Positions 20,125-31,299 of a DNA stretch of 64,000 nucleotides are shown here, one piece after another. Every line of letters begins with the position of its first letter. The first letter of the stretch is position 1. This DNA is from Ramlibacter pallidus (GTDB lineage: Bacteria > Pseudomonadota > Gammaproteobacteria > Burkholderiales > Burkholderiaceae_C). The notes beneath the pieces are model-generated. The model was not told the DNA's origin, searched no databases, and saw only the letters and a list, made by a program, of their open reading frames with translations. Position numbers and translations under genes: made by a program. Where the stretch lies: positions 124,001-188,000 of the forward strand of contig NZ_JADDIV010000004.1 in assembly GCF_015070875.1 (NCBI RefSeq), read 5' to 3'.

Positions 20125-20790
20125 ATGGACGTCCGGACCTTCCTCTTCTACCTGTTCTCGGTGGTGCTGCTGTTCGCGGCCTTCCGGGTCATCACCGCGC
20201 GCAACCCCGTGTATGCGGCGCTGTTCCTGGTGCTCACCTTCTTCCAGGCCGCCGGCATCTGGATGCTGCTGCGCGCCGAGTTCCTGGCGATCTCGCTGGT
20301 GCTGGTGTACGTGGGCGCCGTGATGGTGCTGTTCCTGTTCGTCGTGATGATGCTGGACATCAACGTCGACGCGCTGCGGGCCGGCTTCTGGAAGCACTTC
20401 CCGCTGGCCGCCACGATCGGCGCGCTGATCGCGCTGGAGATGGCCGCGGTGCTGATGGGCGGCTTCCGCCCGACCGAGGAGCCGCGCGCCTTGCCGGGCG
20501 CGGCCGCTGCCGCGCAGGCCGGCGTGCAGTACTCCAACACCAAGGAACTGGGCAAGCTGCTGTACTCCGAGTACCTGTTCCCGCTGGAGATCGCCGCCGT
20601 GATCCTGCTGGTGGGCATCATCGCCGCCATCGCGCTCACGCTGCGCCACCGCAAGGACAGCAAGCACTTCGACCCGGCGCTGGCCGTGCGCGTGCGCGCC
20701 AGCGACCGCCTGCAGGTCATCAAGGTGCCGCCGACGCGGCCGGCCGAGCCGGCGGCCGCGGCCGCCGCGACCGGGGAGACCAAGGCATGA
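20125..20790 (+). CDS. nuoJ: NADH-quinone oxidoreductase subunit J
   Basis: A membrane-arm subunit with five predicted helices in 221 residues. [18 protein letters not shown] is the conserved third-helix region, which carries the pi-bulge in complex I structures. It has an Ala/Pro-rich cytoplasmic tail. It overlaps nuoK by ATGA. Confidence 0.97.
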   Translation: MDVRTFLFYLFSVVLLFAAFRVITARNPVYAALFLVLTFFQAAGIWMLLRAEFLAISLVLVYVGAVMVLFLFVVMMLDINVDALRAGFWKHFPLAATIGALIALEMAAVLMGGFRPTEEPRALPGAAAAAQAGVQYSNTKELGKLLYSEYLFPLEIAAVILLVGIIAAIALTLRHRKDSKHFDPALAVRVRASDRLQVIKVPPTRPAEPAAAAAATGETKA

Positions 20791-21095
20791 CGCTCACCCT
20801 GGGACACTTCCTGACGCTGGGCGCGATCCTGTTCGCGCTGTCGGTCGTCGGCATCTTCCTGAACCGCCGCAACCTGATCGTGCTGCTGATGGCCATCGAG
20901 CTGATGCTGCTGGCGGTCAACATGAACTTCGTGGCGTTCTCCTACTACCTGGGCGACATGCACGGCCAGGTGTTCGTGTTCTTCATCCTCACGGTCGCCG
21001 CGGCGGAGTCCGCGATCGGCCTCGCCATCCTCGTGCTGCTGTTCCGCAACAAGGACAACATCAACGTCGAAGAACTGAACACCCTGAAGGGCTGA
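20787..21095 (+). CDS. nuoK: NADH-quinone oxidoreductase subunit K
   Basis: A 102-residue, three-helix antiporter-related subunit. The two conserved membrane glutamates are in [13 protein letters not shown] and [12 protein letters not shown]. The start codon overlaps the nuoJ stop. Confidence 0.98.
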   Translation: MTLTLGHFLTLGAILFALSVVGIFLNRRNLIVLLMAIELMLLAVNMNFVAFSYYLGDMHGQVFVFFILTVAAAESAIGLAILVLLFRNKDNINVEELNTLKG

Positions 21096-21117
21096 CGCCC
21101 CGGGGCGCACAAGAAAC

Positions 21118-23220
<2,103 letters not shown>

Positions 23221-23233
23221 GAGAAGAAAAAGA

Positions 23234-24712
23234 ATGCAGACGGGACTCCTCAGCCTCGCCATCTGGACGCCGATCGCGTTCGGCGCCATCCTGCTGGCCC
23301 TCGGCCGCGACGACCAGGCCCGCACGGTGCGCTGGATCGCGCTGATCGGCTCGGTCATCAGCTTCCTGGTCACCCTGCCGCTGTACGCGCGCTTCGACCG
23401 CAGCACGGCCGCCATGCAGTTCGTCGAGCGCCAGCCCTGGATCGACCGCTTCAACGTCTTCTACCACCTGGGCATCGACGGCATCTCGTTCTGGTTCGTG
23501 CTGCTGACGGCCTTCATCACGGTGGTGGTCGTCATCTCCGCGTGGGAGGTGATCACGGAGCGCGTCAACCAGTACATGGGCGCGTTCCTGATCCTCTCGG
23601 GCCTGATGATCGGCGTGTTCACGGCGCTCGATGCCGTGCTGTTCTACGTGTTCTTCGAGGCCACGCTGATCCCGATGTACCTGATCATCGGCATCTGGGG
23701 CGGCCCCAACAAGATCTACGCGGCCTTCAAGTTCTTCCTGTACACGCTGCTCGGCTCGCTGCTGATGCTGGTGGCGCTGGTCTACCTGTACACCAAGTCC
23801 GGCGGCAGCTTCGACATCCTGACCTGGCACCGCCTGCCGCTGTCCTCGCTGGCGCAGACGCTGCTGTTCTTCGGGTTCTTCGCCGCCTTCGCGGTGAAGG
23901 TGCCGATGTTCCCGGTGCACACCTGGCTGCCCGACGTGCACGTCGAGGCGCCCACCGGCGGCTCCGCCGTGCTGGCGGCCATCATGCTGAAGCTGGGCGC
24001 CTACGGCTTCCTGCGCTTCTCGATGCCGATCGCGCCGGACGCCTCGCGCGAATGGGCCTGGCTGATGATCGCGCTGTCGCTCATCGCCGTGATCTACGTC
24101 GGCCTGGTCGCGATGGTGCAGCAGGACATGAAGAAGCTGGTGGCGTATTCGTCCGTCGCCCACATGGGCTTCGTCACGCTCGGCTTCTTCATCTTCAACG
24201 ACCTCGGCGTCTCCGGCGGGCTGGTGCAGATGATCGCGCACGGCTTCGTCTCGGGCGCGATGTTCCTGTGCATCGGCGTGCTGTACGACCGCGTGCATTC
24301 GCGCCAGATCGCCGATTACGGCGGTGTCGTCAACACCATGCCGACCTTCGCCGCCTTCGCGGTGCTGTTCTCCATGGCCAACGCGGGCCTGCCCGCCACC
24401 GCCGGCTTCGTCGGCGAGTGGATGGTGATCCTGGCCGCCGTGAAGTACAACTTCTGGATCGGCCTGCTCGCCGCCACCGCGCTGATCCTCGGCGCGTCGT
24501 ACACCCTGTGGATGGTCAAGCGCGTCTACTTCGGGCCGATCGCGAACGACAACGTGCGCGCGCTCACCGACATCAATGCCCGCGAATTCGTGATGCTGGG
24601 CATCCTGGCGGTCGCCGTGCTGTACATGGGCATCCACCCGAAACCCTTCACCGACGTGATGAACGCGTCCGTCGCCGGCTTCCTGAAGCACGTCTCGGCG
24701 TCCAAGCTCTGA
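23234..24712 (+). CDS. nuoM: NADH-quinone oxidoreductase subunit M
   Basis: An antiporter-like proton-pumping subunit, 492 residues, 14 helices. It has YVFFEATLIPMYLIIG with the pump Glu, AFAVKVPMFPVHTWLPD with the key Lys, and AYSSVAHMGFV. The start follows AGGAGAAGAAAAAG, a strong ribosome-binding site, 13 bp after nuoL. Confidence 0.98.
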   Translation: MQTGLLSLAIWTPIAFGAILLALGRDDQARTVRWIALIGSVISFLVTLPLYARFDRSTAAMQFVERQPWIDRFNVFYHLGIDGISFWFVLLTAFITVVVVISAWEVITERVNQYMGAFLILSGLMIGVFTALDAVLFYVFFEATLIPMYLIIGIWGGPNKIYAAFKFFLYTLLGSLLMLVALVYLYTKSGGSFDILTWHRLPLSSLAQTLLFFGFFAAFAVKVPMFPVHTWLPDVHVEAPTGGSAVLAAIMLKLGAYGFLRFSMPIAPDASREWAWLMIALSLIAVIYVGLVAMVQQDMKKLVAYSSVAHMGFVTLGFFIFNDLGVSGGLVQMIAHGFVSGAMFLCIGVLYDRVHSRQIADYGGVVNTMPTFAAFAVLFSMANAGLPATAGFVGEWMVILAAVKYNFWIGLLAATALILGASYTLWMVKRVYFGPIANDNVRALTDINAREFVMLGILAVAVLYMGIHPKPFTDVMNASVAGFLKHVSASKL

Positions 24713-24734
24713 CGGGAAGCGGGAGAACCACACA

Positions 24735-26222
24735 ATGATCGACAACACGAGCCTGGCGGTCGTCGCCCCCGAGATCCTGCTGCTGGTGATGGCCTGCGTC
24801 ATCGCCCTGGTGGACCTCGGCGTGAAGAGCCGCCTGCGCAACCTCACCTACGGGCTGACGCTCGCCTCGCTGGCCGCGGTCGCCTTCCTGACCGGCAGCG
24901 AGGCCGCCACCGGCGAGACGGCCTACGGCTTCGGCCGCATGGTGGTCAGCGATTCCATGGGCAACTGGCTCAAGTGCTTCTCCACCATCGCGATGATGGT
25001 CTGCCTGGTGTACGGCCGTCCGTACGCGGGCGACCGCGACATGCTGCGCGGCGGCGAGCTCTTCACCCTGGCCATGCTGTCGCTGCTGGGCATCTTCGTG
25101 ATGATCGGCGGCCACAACTTCCTGGTCATCTACCTGGGCCTGGAACTGCTCACGCTGTGCAGCTACGCGCTGGTGGCGCTGCGCCGCGACCACACGCAGG
25201 CCACCGAAGCGGCCATGAAGTACTTCGTGCTGGGCGCGATGGCTTCGGGCTTCCTGCTGTACGGGCTGTCCATGATCTACGGCGCGACCGGCTCGCTGGA
25301 CATTGCCACGGTGTTCAAGGTGATCGCCGGCGGCCAGGTGAAGCACACCGTGCTGGTGTTCGGCCTGGTCTTCATCGTCGCCGGCCTGGCCTTCAAGCTG
25401 GGCGCCGCGCCCTTCCACATGTGGATCCCGGACGTGTACCAGGGCGCGCCGACGGCCGTCACGATCATGCTGGGCACCGCGCCGGAACTCGCGGCCTTCG
25501 CCATCGCCATCCGCCTGCTGGTGGAGGGCATGCTGCCGCTGGCGATCGACTGGCAGCAGATGCTGGTGGTGCTGGCCGTCTCGTCCCTGTTCGTCGGCAA
25601 CCTGGCGGCCATCGCGCAGACCAACCTCAAGCGCATGCTGGCCTATTCGACCATCGGCCAGATGGGCTTCGTGATGCTGGGCCTGCTGTCCGGCGTGGTG
25701 AACGGCGACCCGGTGTTCGCCCGCAACGCCTACAGCTCCGCGATGTTCTACATCGTGACCTACGTGCTGACCACGCTGGCGAGCTTCGGCGTCATCCTGC
25801 TGCTGGCGCGCGAGGGCTTCGAGAGCGAGGAGATCGCCGACCTGGCCGGCCTGAACCAGCGCAGCCCGCTGTACGCCGGCGTCATGGCCGTCACGCTGTT
25901 CTCGCTGGCCGGCATCCCGCCGCTGGTGGGCTTCTACGCCAAGCTGGCGGTGCTGCAGGCGCTGGTGGTGTCGGGCAGCCCGTTCTACATCGGCCTGGCG
26001 GTGTTCGCCGTGGTCATGTCGCTGGTCGCCGCCTTCTACTACATCCGCGTGGTGAAGGTGATGTACTTCGACGCCCCGATCACGGCCACCACCGTCGCCG
26101 CGCCGGCCGAAGTCCGCGTCGTGCTGACGATCAACGGCGCGCTGATCCTGCTGCTGGGCATCCTGCCCGGCGGGCTGATGACGCTGTGCGCCCAGGCCAT
26201 CGTGCGCATGCTCTCGTCCTAG
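24735..26222 (+). CDS. nuoN: NADH-quinone oxidoreductase subunit N
   Basis: The antiporter-like subunit closest to NuoK, 495 residues, 14 helices. Conserved YLGLELLTLCSYALVAL, FKLGAAPFHMWIPDVYQGAPT and AYSTIGQMGFV are visible. It closes the canonical nuoA-N operon. Confidence 0.98.
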   Translation: MIDNTSLAVVAPEILLLVMACVIALVDLGVKSRLRNLTYGLTLASLAAVAFLTGSEAATGETAYGFGRMVVSDSMGNWLKCFSTIAMMVCLVYGRPYAGDRDMLRGGELFTLAMLSLLGIFVMIGGHNFLVIYLGLELLTLCSYALVALRRDHTQATEAAMKYFVLGAMASGFLLYGLSMIYGATGSLDIATVFKVIAGGQVKHTVLVFGLVFIVAGLAFKLGAAPFHMWIPDVYQGAPTAVTIMLGTAPELAAFAIAIRLLVEGMLPLAIDWQQMLVVLAVSSLFVGNLAAIAQTNLKRMLAYSTIGQMGFVMLGLLSGVVNGDPVFARNAYSSAMFYIVTYVLTTLASFGVILLLAREGFESEEIADLAGLNQRSPLYAGVMAVTLFSLAGIPPLVGFYAKLAVLQALVVSGSPFYIGLAVFAVVMSLVAAFYYIRVVKVMYFDAPITATTVAAPAEVRVVLTINGALILLLGILPGGLMTLCAQAIVRMLSS

Positions 26223-26224
26223 CC

Positions 26225-26527
26225 ATGTCGCAAACGGCCTCGACCTGGCTGGTGCTGGTGCTGGCCTTCCTGGCCGCCAACCTGCCGTTCCTCTCGCAGC
26301 GCCTGTTCGGCGTGCTGCGGCTCGCGCGCGGCAAGAGCCTGCCGGTGCGGCTGGCCGAGCTGGTGGCGCTGTATTTCGTGGTGGGCGGCATCGGGCTGGC
26401 GCTGGAGAACCATGCCGGCCAGATCGCGCCGCAACGCTGGGAGTTCTACGCCATCACGGGGACGCTGTTCCTGACTTTCGCCTTCCCGGGTTTCGTCTGG
26501 CGCTACCTGTACCGACCGCGGCACTGA
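26225..26527 (+). CDS. DUF2818 membrane protein
   Basis: A 100-residue protein with an N-terminal helix (WLVLVLAFLAANLPFL), a basic middle and two further helices (ALYFVVGGIGLAL, FYAITGTLFLTFAFPGFVW). This family is found directly after nuoN in many betaproteobacteria, which suggests an accessory or assembly role for complex I, though the function is unproven. It starts two bases after the nuoN stop. Confidence 0.85.
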   Translation: MSQTASTWLVLVLAFLAANLPFLSQRLFGVLRLARGKSLPVRLAELVALYFVVGGIGLALENHAGQIAPQRWEFYAITGTLFLTFAFPGFVWRYLYRPRH

Positions 26528-26528
26528 C

Positions 26529-27119
26529 ATGGCCACCGACGACCGCCACCTGATCGAGCACTTCGTTTCCCGGGAGGAGGTGTTCAAGGGCCGCTTCCTG
26601 CACATCGTGCGCGACACCGTCCGCATGCCGGACGCCGGCAGCGCGACCCGCGAGTACGTGCTGCACCCGGGGGCGGTCGCCATCGTCCCCTTCACGGACG
26701 ACGGGCGCATCGTGCTGGAACGCCAGTACCGCCACGCCACCCGCAAGGTGCACGTCGAGATCCCGGCGGGCAAGCTGGATGCCGGCGAAGGCGTGCTGGC
26801 GTGCGGCCAGCGCGAGCTGCTGGAGGAGACCGGCTACGTCGCCCGCGAATGGGCCTTCGCCTTCACGATGTACCCCACCGTGGCTTATTCCGACGAGGCC
26901 ATCCATATCTGGTTCGCGCGTGGGCTGGAGCAGCGCGGCGCACGCCTGGACGAGGGCGAGTTCCTCGACGTGTTCACGGCGACGCCCGAGGAGTTCCTCG
27001 GCTGGTGCCGCGACGGCCAGGTGCAGGACTCCAAGACGCTGGCGGCCGCCGCGTGGATCCAGAACGTCGTCTCGGGGGCTTGGAAACTCGACTGGCAGCC
27101 TCCACCTTCGCAGCCATGA
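26529..27119 (+). CDS. NUDIX hydrolase, ADP-ribose pyrophosphatase type
   Basis: A 196-residue NUDIX protein. The Nudix box reads GEGVLACGQRELLEETGYV, with its catalytic Glu cluster in RELLEE. The upstream VEIPAGKLD segment and an N-terminal beta domain are typical of ADP-sugar pyrophosphatases (NudF-like), which split ADP-ribose into AMP and ribose-5-phosphate. It starts two bases after the DUF2818 gene and overlaps the DUF1178 gene by ATGA, so it extends the nuo transcript. Confidence 0.92.
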   Translation: MATDDRHLIEHFVSREEVFKGRFLHIVRDTVRMPDAGSATREYVLHPGAVAIVPFTDDGRIVLERQYRHATRKVHVEIPAGKLDAGEGVLACGQRELLEETGYVAREWAFAFTMYPTVAYSDEAIHIWFARGLEQRGARLDEGEFLDVFTATPEEFLGWCRDGQVQDSKTLAAAAWIQNVVSGAWKLDWQPPPSQP

Positions 27120-27565
27120 AGGTCCTCAACCTCCAGTGCGCGCACGCCCATGCCTTCGAGGGCTGGTTCGCGTCCGAAGACGATTTCCAGGGCCAGCTCG
27201 CGCGCGGGCTGGTCGAATGCCCGCTGTGCGGCGACGCGCGGGTCACCAAGATGCCCAGCGCGCCGCGCCTGAACCTGGGCGCCACCGAACCGGCGGCCGC
27301 GCCGGCGCCGAAGCAGGACCTGGTCGCGACGCCGAACGCGCAGGTCCAGGCCGCGTGGATGCAGCTGGTGAAGCAGGTGATGGCGAACACCGAGGACGTC
27401 GGCGAGAAGTTCGCCGAGGAGGCGCGCCGGATCCACTATGGCGAGACCGAGGAACGCGGCATCCGCGGGCAGGCTTCGGTGGAGGAGACCCGGGCGCTGC
27501 TGGAAGAGGGCATCGGCGTGTTGCCGCTGCCGCTGCCCAAGGGCCTCAAGGGCCCGCTGCAGTAG
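27116..27565 (+). CDS. DUF1178 family protein
   Basis: A 149-residue cytoplasmic protein with N-terminal MKVLNLQCAHAHAFEGWF and a CPLCGD knuckle. Together with the Cys in LQCAH it could bind a metal, although the first CxxC-like pair is incomplete. The C-terminal half has VGEKFAEEARRIHYGETEERGIRGQAS, which defines the family (key motif HYGE..RGIRG). The function is unknown. It ends 6 bp from the convergent ABC exporter gene, with no terminator between them. Confidence 0.9.
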   Translation: MKVLNLQCAHAHAFEGWFASEDDFQGQLARGLVECPLCGDARVTKMPSAPRLNLGATEPAAAPAPKQDLVATPNAQVQAAWMQLVKQVMANTEDVGEKFAEEARRIHYGETEERGIRGQASVEETRALLEEGIGVLPLPLPKGLKGPLQ

Positions 27566-27571
27566 CGGCGG

Positions 27572-29341
27572 TCACGCCATGAACTGCAGCGCCGCCAGGC
27601 GCGCATAGACGCCGTCGCGGGCGAGCAGCTCCTCGTGCCGCCCCGATTCGACGATCTGCCCGTGGTCCAGCACCACGATGCGGTCCGCCTTCTGGACCGT
27701 CGCCAGCCGGTGCGCGATGACCAGCGTCGTGCGGTCCCGCATGGCACTTTCCAGCGCCGCCTGCACCATCCGCTCGCTTTCCGCGTCCAGCGCGCTGGTC
27801 GCTTCGTCGAGCAGCAGCAGCGGCGGGTTCTTCAGCATCGCCCGCGCGATCGCGATGCGCTGGCGCTGCCCGCCCGACAGCCGCACGCCGCGCTCGCCCA
27901 GGAAGGTGGCATAGCCTTCCGGCAGCGCCTCGATGAAGTCGTGCGCGAAGGCGCCGCGCGCCGCCGCCTTCACCTCCTCGTCGCTCGCTTCCGGCCGCCC
28001 GTAGCGGATGTTCTCCAGCGCGCTGGAGGAGAAGACGACCGGCTCCTGCGGCACCAAGCCGATGCGCCCGCGCAGTTCCTGCAGCCGCAGCTGGTCGATC
28101 CGCACGCCGTCGAGGACGATCGCGCCCTGCTGCGGATCGTAGAAGCGCAGCAGCAGCTGGAACACCGTGGTCTTGCCGGCGCCGCTCGGGCCGACCAGCG
28201 CCACCGTCTCGCCGGCGGCCACGTCGAGGCTGAAGGACGCGAGCGCCGGCGCCAGCGGCCGCGAGGGATAGTGGAAGCGCACGGCGTCGAAGCGCACGCT
28301 GCTGCCGGCGCGCGGCGGGGGCAGCGGCACGGGCCGCTCGGGCGAGGCGACGGGCGAGCGGCTGGCCAGCAGCTCCATCAGCCGCTCGGTGGCACCCGCG
28401 GCGCGCAGCAGGTCGCCGTAGACCTCGCCGAGCACCGCGACGGCACCGGCGAAGATGGCGACGTAGAACGCGGCCTGGCCGAGCTGTCCGGCCGTGATGG
28501 ATCCCCGCACCACGCCCTCGGCGCCCTGGTACAGGCCCCACAGCATCAGCCCCGCGTTGGCGATGATGACGAAGGCCACCAGCACGGCCCGGGCGCGCGT
28601 GCGCCGCACGCCGGTGCGGAACGCGTTCTCCGTCGCCTCGCGGAAGCGGTCGGCTTCGCGGGCCTCGGCCGCATGGCTCTGCACGACCGGGATGGCGTTC
28701 AGCACTTCGGCGGCGATGGCGCTGGAATCGGCCACGCGGTCCTGGCTGGCGCGCGAGAGCTTGCGCACGCGGCGGCCGAAGAACATGGCCGGCAGCACCA
28801 CCAGCAGCACCGCGGCCAGCACCAGGGTCATCACGTAGGGGTGCGTGATGACGAGCATCACCAATGCACCCGCGCCCATCACCAGGTTGCGCAGGCCCAT
28901 CGAAAAGGAGGAGCCGACCACCGTCTGCACCAGCGTCGTGTCGGTCGTCAGGCGCGACAGGACTTCCCCGGTCTGGGTGCTCTCGAAGAACGCCGGGCTC
29001 TGGCGCAGCACGTGGGCGTAGACGGCGCTGCGCAGGTCGGCGCTGACCCGTTCGCCCAGCCAGCTGACGAGGTAGAAGCGGGCGGCGGAGAACAGGCCCA
29101 GCGCGACCGCGACGCCGAACAGGGCCAGGAAGTGGCCGCGCAGCGCAACCAGCCGTTCCCCGGGCGGCGCGGCCAGGCCGCCGTCGATCATGCCGCGCAG
29201 CGCGACCGGGAAGACGAGCATGGCCACGGCCGCCAGCAGCAGGAAGATGGCGGCCAAGGCCACGTGGCCGCGGTAGGGCCGCAGGAAGGGACGCAGGCCC
29301 GACAGGGACTGCGGGTTGCGCGGCGGCTCGGCGGTGGTCAT
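27572..29341 (-). CDS. ABC exporter, fused membrane and ATPase domains (ABCB/MsbA-like half-transporter)
   Basis: A 589-residue half-transporter that would work as a homodimer in the inner membrane. Six transmembrane helices occupy about residues 30-310. The ATPase domain has Walker A GPSGAGKTT (Lys390), the LSGGQRQR signature, Walker B LLLLDEATSALD and an H-loop (IAHRL). It resembles the lipid/multidrug ABCB group common in proteobacteria, and the substrate is unknown. The ATG at 29341 is preceded at six bases by TACACT and has no Shine-Dalgarno. Confidence 0.93.
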   Translation of the reverse strand: MTTAEPPRNPQSLSGLRPFLRPYRGHVALAAIFLLLAAVAMLVFPVALRGMIDGGLAAPPGERLVALRGHFLALFGVAVALGLFSAARFYLVSWLGERVSADLRSAVYAHVLRQSPAFFESTQTGEVLSRLTTDTTLVQTVVGSSFSMGLRNLVMGAGALVMLVITHPYVMTLVLAAVLLVVLPAMFFGRRVRKLSRASQDRVADSSAIAAEVLNAIPVVQSHAAEAREADRFREATENAFRTGVRRTRARAVLVAFVIIANAGLMLWGLYQGAEGVVRGSITAGQLGQAAFYVAIFAGAVAVLGEVYGDLLRAAGATERLMELLASRSPVASPERPVPLPPPRAGSSVRFDAVRFHYPSRPLAPALASFSLDVAAGETVALVGPSGAGKTTVFQLLLRFYDPQQGAIVLDGVRIDQLRLQELRGRIGLVPQEPVVFSSSALENIRYGRPEASDEEVKAAARGAFAHDFIEALPEGYATFLGERGVRLSGGQRQRIAIARAMLKNPPLLLLDEATSALDAESERMVQAALESAMRDRTTLVIAHRLATVQKADRIVVLDHGQIVESGRHEELLARDGVYARLAALQFMA

Positions 29342-29347
29342 CCGGGG

Positions 29348-29353
29348 AGTGTA
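29348..29353 (-). promoter_or_regulatory. -10 hexamer TACACT of the ABC exporter gene
   Basis: TACACT on the minus strand, then six bases (CCCCGG), then ATG. It faces a matching element on the plus strand at 29402 in the same 72-bp divergent gap. Confidence 0.45.
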
Positions 29354-29401
29354 GTAAGGGGGCTTGCGCCTTTCCCCGGACGCGGCGGCGCGCTTCCGCG
29401 C

Positions 29402-29407
29402 TACAGT
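29402..29407 (+). promoter_or_regulatory. -10 hexamer TACAGT of the gene at 29414
   Basis: TACAGT, six bases (CCCTCC), ATG. There is no Shine-Dalgarno, so the transcript would start at the ATG. Confidence 0.45.
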
Positions 29408-29413
29408 CCCTCC

Positions 29414-30025
29414 ATGGCTTTCACCGGCAAGAAGAAGACCCCGCCCGCACCGGCGCCTGCGCCCTCCGCTGCGCCCCCCGCCCGCGGGCTCGACCGTGCC
29501 TGGGAGGCGGGTGATTCGATCCCCGCGCCCGAGGCGATCGAAGGGGACGGCGACACCGCCTGGGCGCTGTGGAACGAGGTGGCGAACCAGGAGGAAGTGC
29601 GGTTCGCCGAAACCGCGCCCATGACCTCGCCGCCGAACTTCCAGAACACGCAGGAACGCGGCTGGGCCAAGACGGAGGCCGCGGGCAGCCAGGTCAGGCT
29701 GCCGCCGGTGCGCCGGCGCGAGCAGCCGCTGTTCACGCTGGAAGGCGCCATGCTGGTCGCCCGCCGCAACAACCGCGTCTGCCCGCGCCCCGACCAGTGG
29801 AACGCGCTCACGGCCCTCCTGCCCGAGCGCAAGACCCCGCGCGGCACCCAGCAGCCGCCCGCGCCGGCGACCGGGGAGGCCTGGGCCGTCACCCCGGCGC
29901 TGACCAAGCGCCTGTGCTTCCGCGAGCAGATCGAATGGGCGGAGCGCGAGGGCGTCCTCGAAACCGTCATGGCCTTCATGCAGCGCCTGAAGGAAGACGA
30001 GTGGCTCCACATGGGCGAAGAATAG
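29414..30025 (+). CDS. hypothetical protein, proline-rich N terminus (203 aa)
   Basis: A 203-residue soluble protein. The first 30 residues are a Lys/Ala/Pro-rich linker (GKKKTPPAPAPAPSAAPP). The remainder is acidic and aromatic-rich, with TLEGAMLVARRNNRVCPRPDQWNAL and a C-terminal helical region (CFREQIEWAEREGVLETVMAFMQ) that I do not recognise. It has no signal peptide or membrane helix. The codon use and GC at third positions fit a real gene. It lies between the divergent ABC exporter and the CoA-transferase. Confidence 0.8.
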   Translation: MAFTGKKKTPPAPAPAPSAAPPARGLDRAWEAGDSIPAPEAIEGDGDTAWALWNEVANQEEVRFAETAPMTSPPNFQNTQERGWAKTEAAGSQVRLPPVRRREQPLFTLEGAMLVARRNNRVCPRPDQWNALTALLPERKTPRGTQQPPAPATGEAWAVTPALTKRLCFREQIEWAEREGVLETVMAFMQRLKEDEWLHMGEE

Positions 30026-30059
30026 GCATCCGTCCGTGGCATGCGGCACACTCGGCCGC

Positions 30060-31277
30060 ATGGAGACGCAAGCCAATGCCGCCGGCCCCCTGCAGGGCCT
30101 CAAGGTCCTCGAGCTCGGGCAACTGATCGCCGGCCCCTTCGCCGCCAAGACGCTGGCGGACTTCGGCGCCGACGTGGTGAAGGTGGAGCCCCCCGGCGCC
30201 GGCGACCCCTTGCGCAACTGGCGCATGCTGAAGGACGGCACCTCCGTGTGGTGGCAGGTCCAGTCGCGCAACAAGCGATCGCTGGCGCTCGACCTGCGGC
30301 AACCCGAAGCGCAGGAGATCGTGCGCAAGCTCGCGGCCGAGGCCGACGTGCTGGTGGAGAACTTCCGCCCGGGCGCGCTGGAAGGCTGGGGGCTCGCGCC
30401 CGAGCGCCTGGTGGAGGCCAACCCGAAGCTCGTCGTGCTGCGCATCAGCGGCTATGGCCAGACCGGCCCCTACCGCGACCGCCCCGGCTTCGGTGTCGTG
30501 GGTGAAGCGATGGGAGGCCTGCGCCACCTCACGGCGGAGCCGGGCCGCGTCCCGGTGCGGGTGGGCGTCAGCATCGGGGACACGCTCGCCGCGCTGCATG
30601 GCGTGATCGGCATCCTGGTGGCGCTGCACGAGCGGCAGCGTTCGGGCCGCGGGCAGGTGATCGACGTCGCACTGTACGAGGCCGTGTTCAACTGCATGGA
30701 AAGCCTGCTGCCCGAGTACAGCGCATTCGGCGCCGTGCGCGGCCCCGGGGGAAGCGCCTTGCCGGGCATCGCGCCGAGCAACGCGTACCTGTGCGCGGAC
30801 GGCGGCTATGCGCTGATCGCCGGCAACGGCGACAGCATCTTCAAGCGGCTGATGGCGGCGATCGGCCGCGACGACCTCGGCCGCGATCCCGGGCTGGCCG
30901 ACAACGCCGGCCGCGTGCGGCGCGTCGAGGAGATCGATGGCGCGATCGGTGCCTGGACACGGACGCGCAGCGTCGCCGAGGTGCTGCAGGCGCTGGAGGC
31001 CGCCGCCGTGCCCGCGGGCCGCATCTACACCGTGGCCGACATCGCCGCCGACCCGCACTACGCCGCGCGCGGCATGCTGCAGGAGATCCGGCTGGACGAC
31101 GGCGATCCGCTGCTGGTGCCCGGCGTCGTGCCCAAGCTCTCGCGCACCCCGGGAGCGCACCGCCGCAATGCGCCCGCCCTCGGGCAGGACACCGATGCGG
31201 TGCTGCGCGAGATCGGCCTGACGCCGGGGCAGGTTGCCGCGCTGCGCGAGCGCGGCATCATCGAAACCCCGCGTTGA
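30060..31277 (+). CDS. CaiB/BaiF (class III) CoA-transferase
   Basis: A 405-residue family III CoA-transferase that would move CoA between carboxylic acids. Conserved features: LKVLELGQLIAGPFAAKTLADFGADVVKVEPP at the N terminus (the LE-x-G-x-x-x-A-GP pattern), WWQVQSRNKRSLALDL, and DVALYEAVFNCMESLLPEY. The start at 30060 gives the normal length. A Bug receptor follows after 22 bp, so the pair could take up and activate one carboxylate, an arrangement frequent in Burkholderiales. The substrate is unknown. Confidence 0.92.
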   Translation: METQANAAGPLQGLKVLELGQLIAGPFAAKTLADFGADVVKVEPPGAGDPLRNWRMLKDGTSVWWQVQSRNKRSLALDLRQPEAQEIVRKLAAEADVLVENFRPGALEGWGLAPERLVEANPKLVVLRISGYGQTGPYRDRPGFGVVGEAMGGLRHLTAEPGRVPVRVGVSIGDTLAALHGVIGILVALHERQRSGRGQVIDVALYEAVFNCMESLLPEYSAFGAVRGPGGSALPGIAPSNAYLCADGGYALIAGNGDSIFKRLMAAIGRDDLGRDPGLADNAGRVRRVEEIDGAIGAWTRTRSVAEVLQALEAAAVPAGRIYTVADIAADPHYAARGMLQEIRLDDGDPLLVPGVVPKLSRTPGAHRRNAPALGQDTDAVLREIGLTPGQVAALRERGIIETPR

Positions 31278-31299
31278 CCCCCCACCTCGAGGAGCCCCC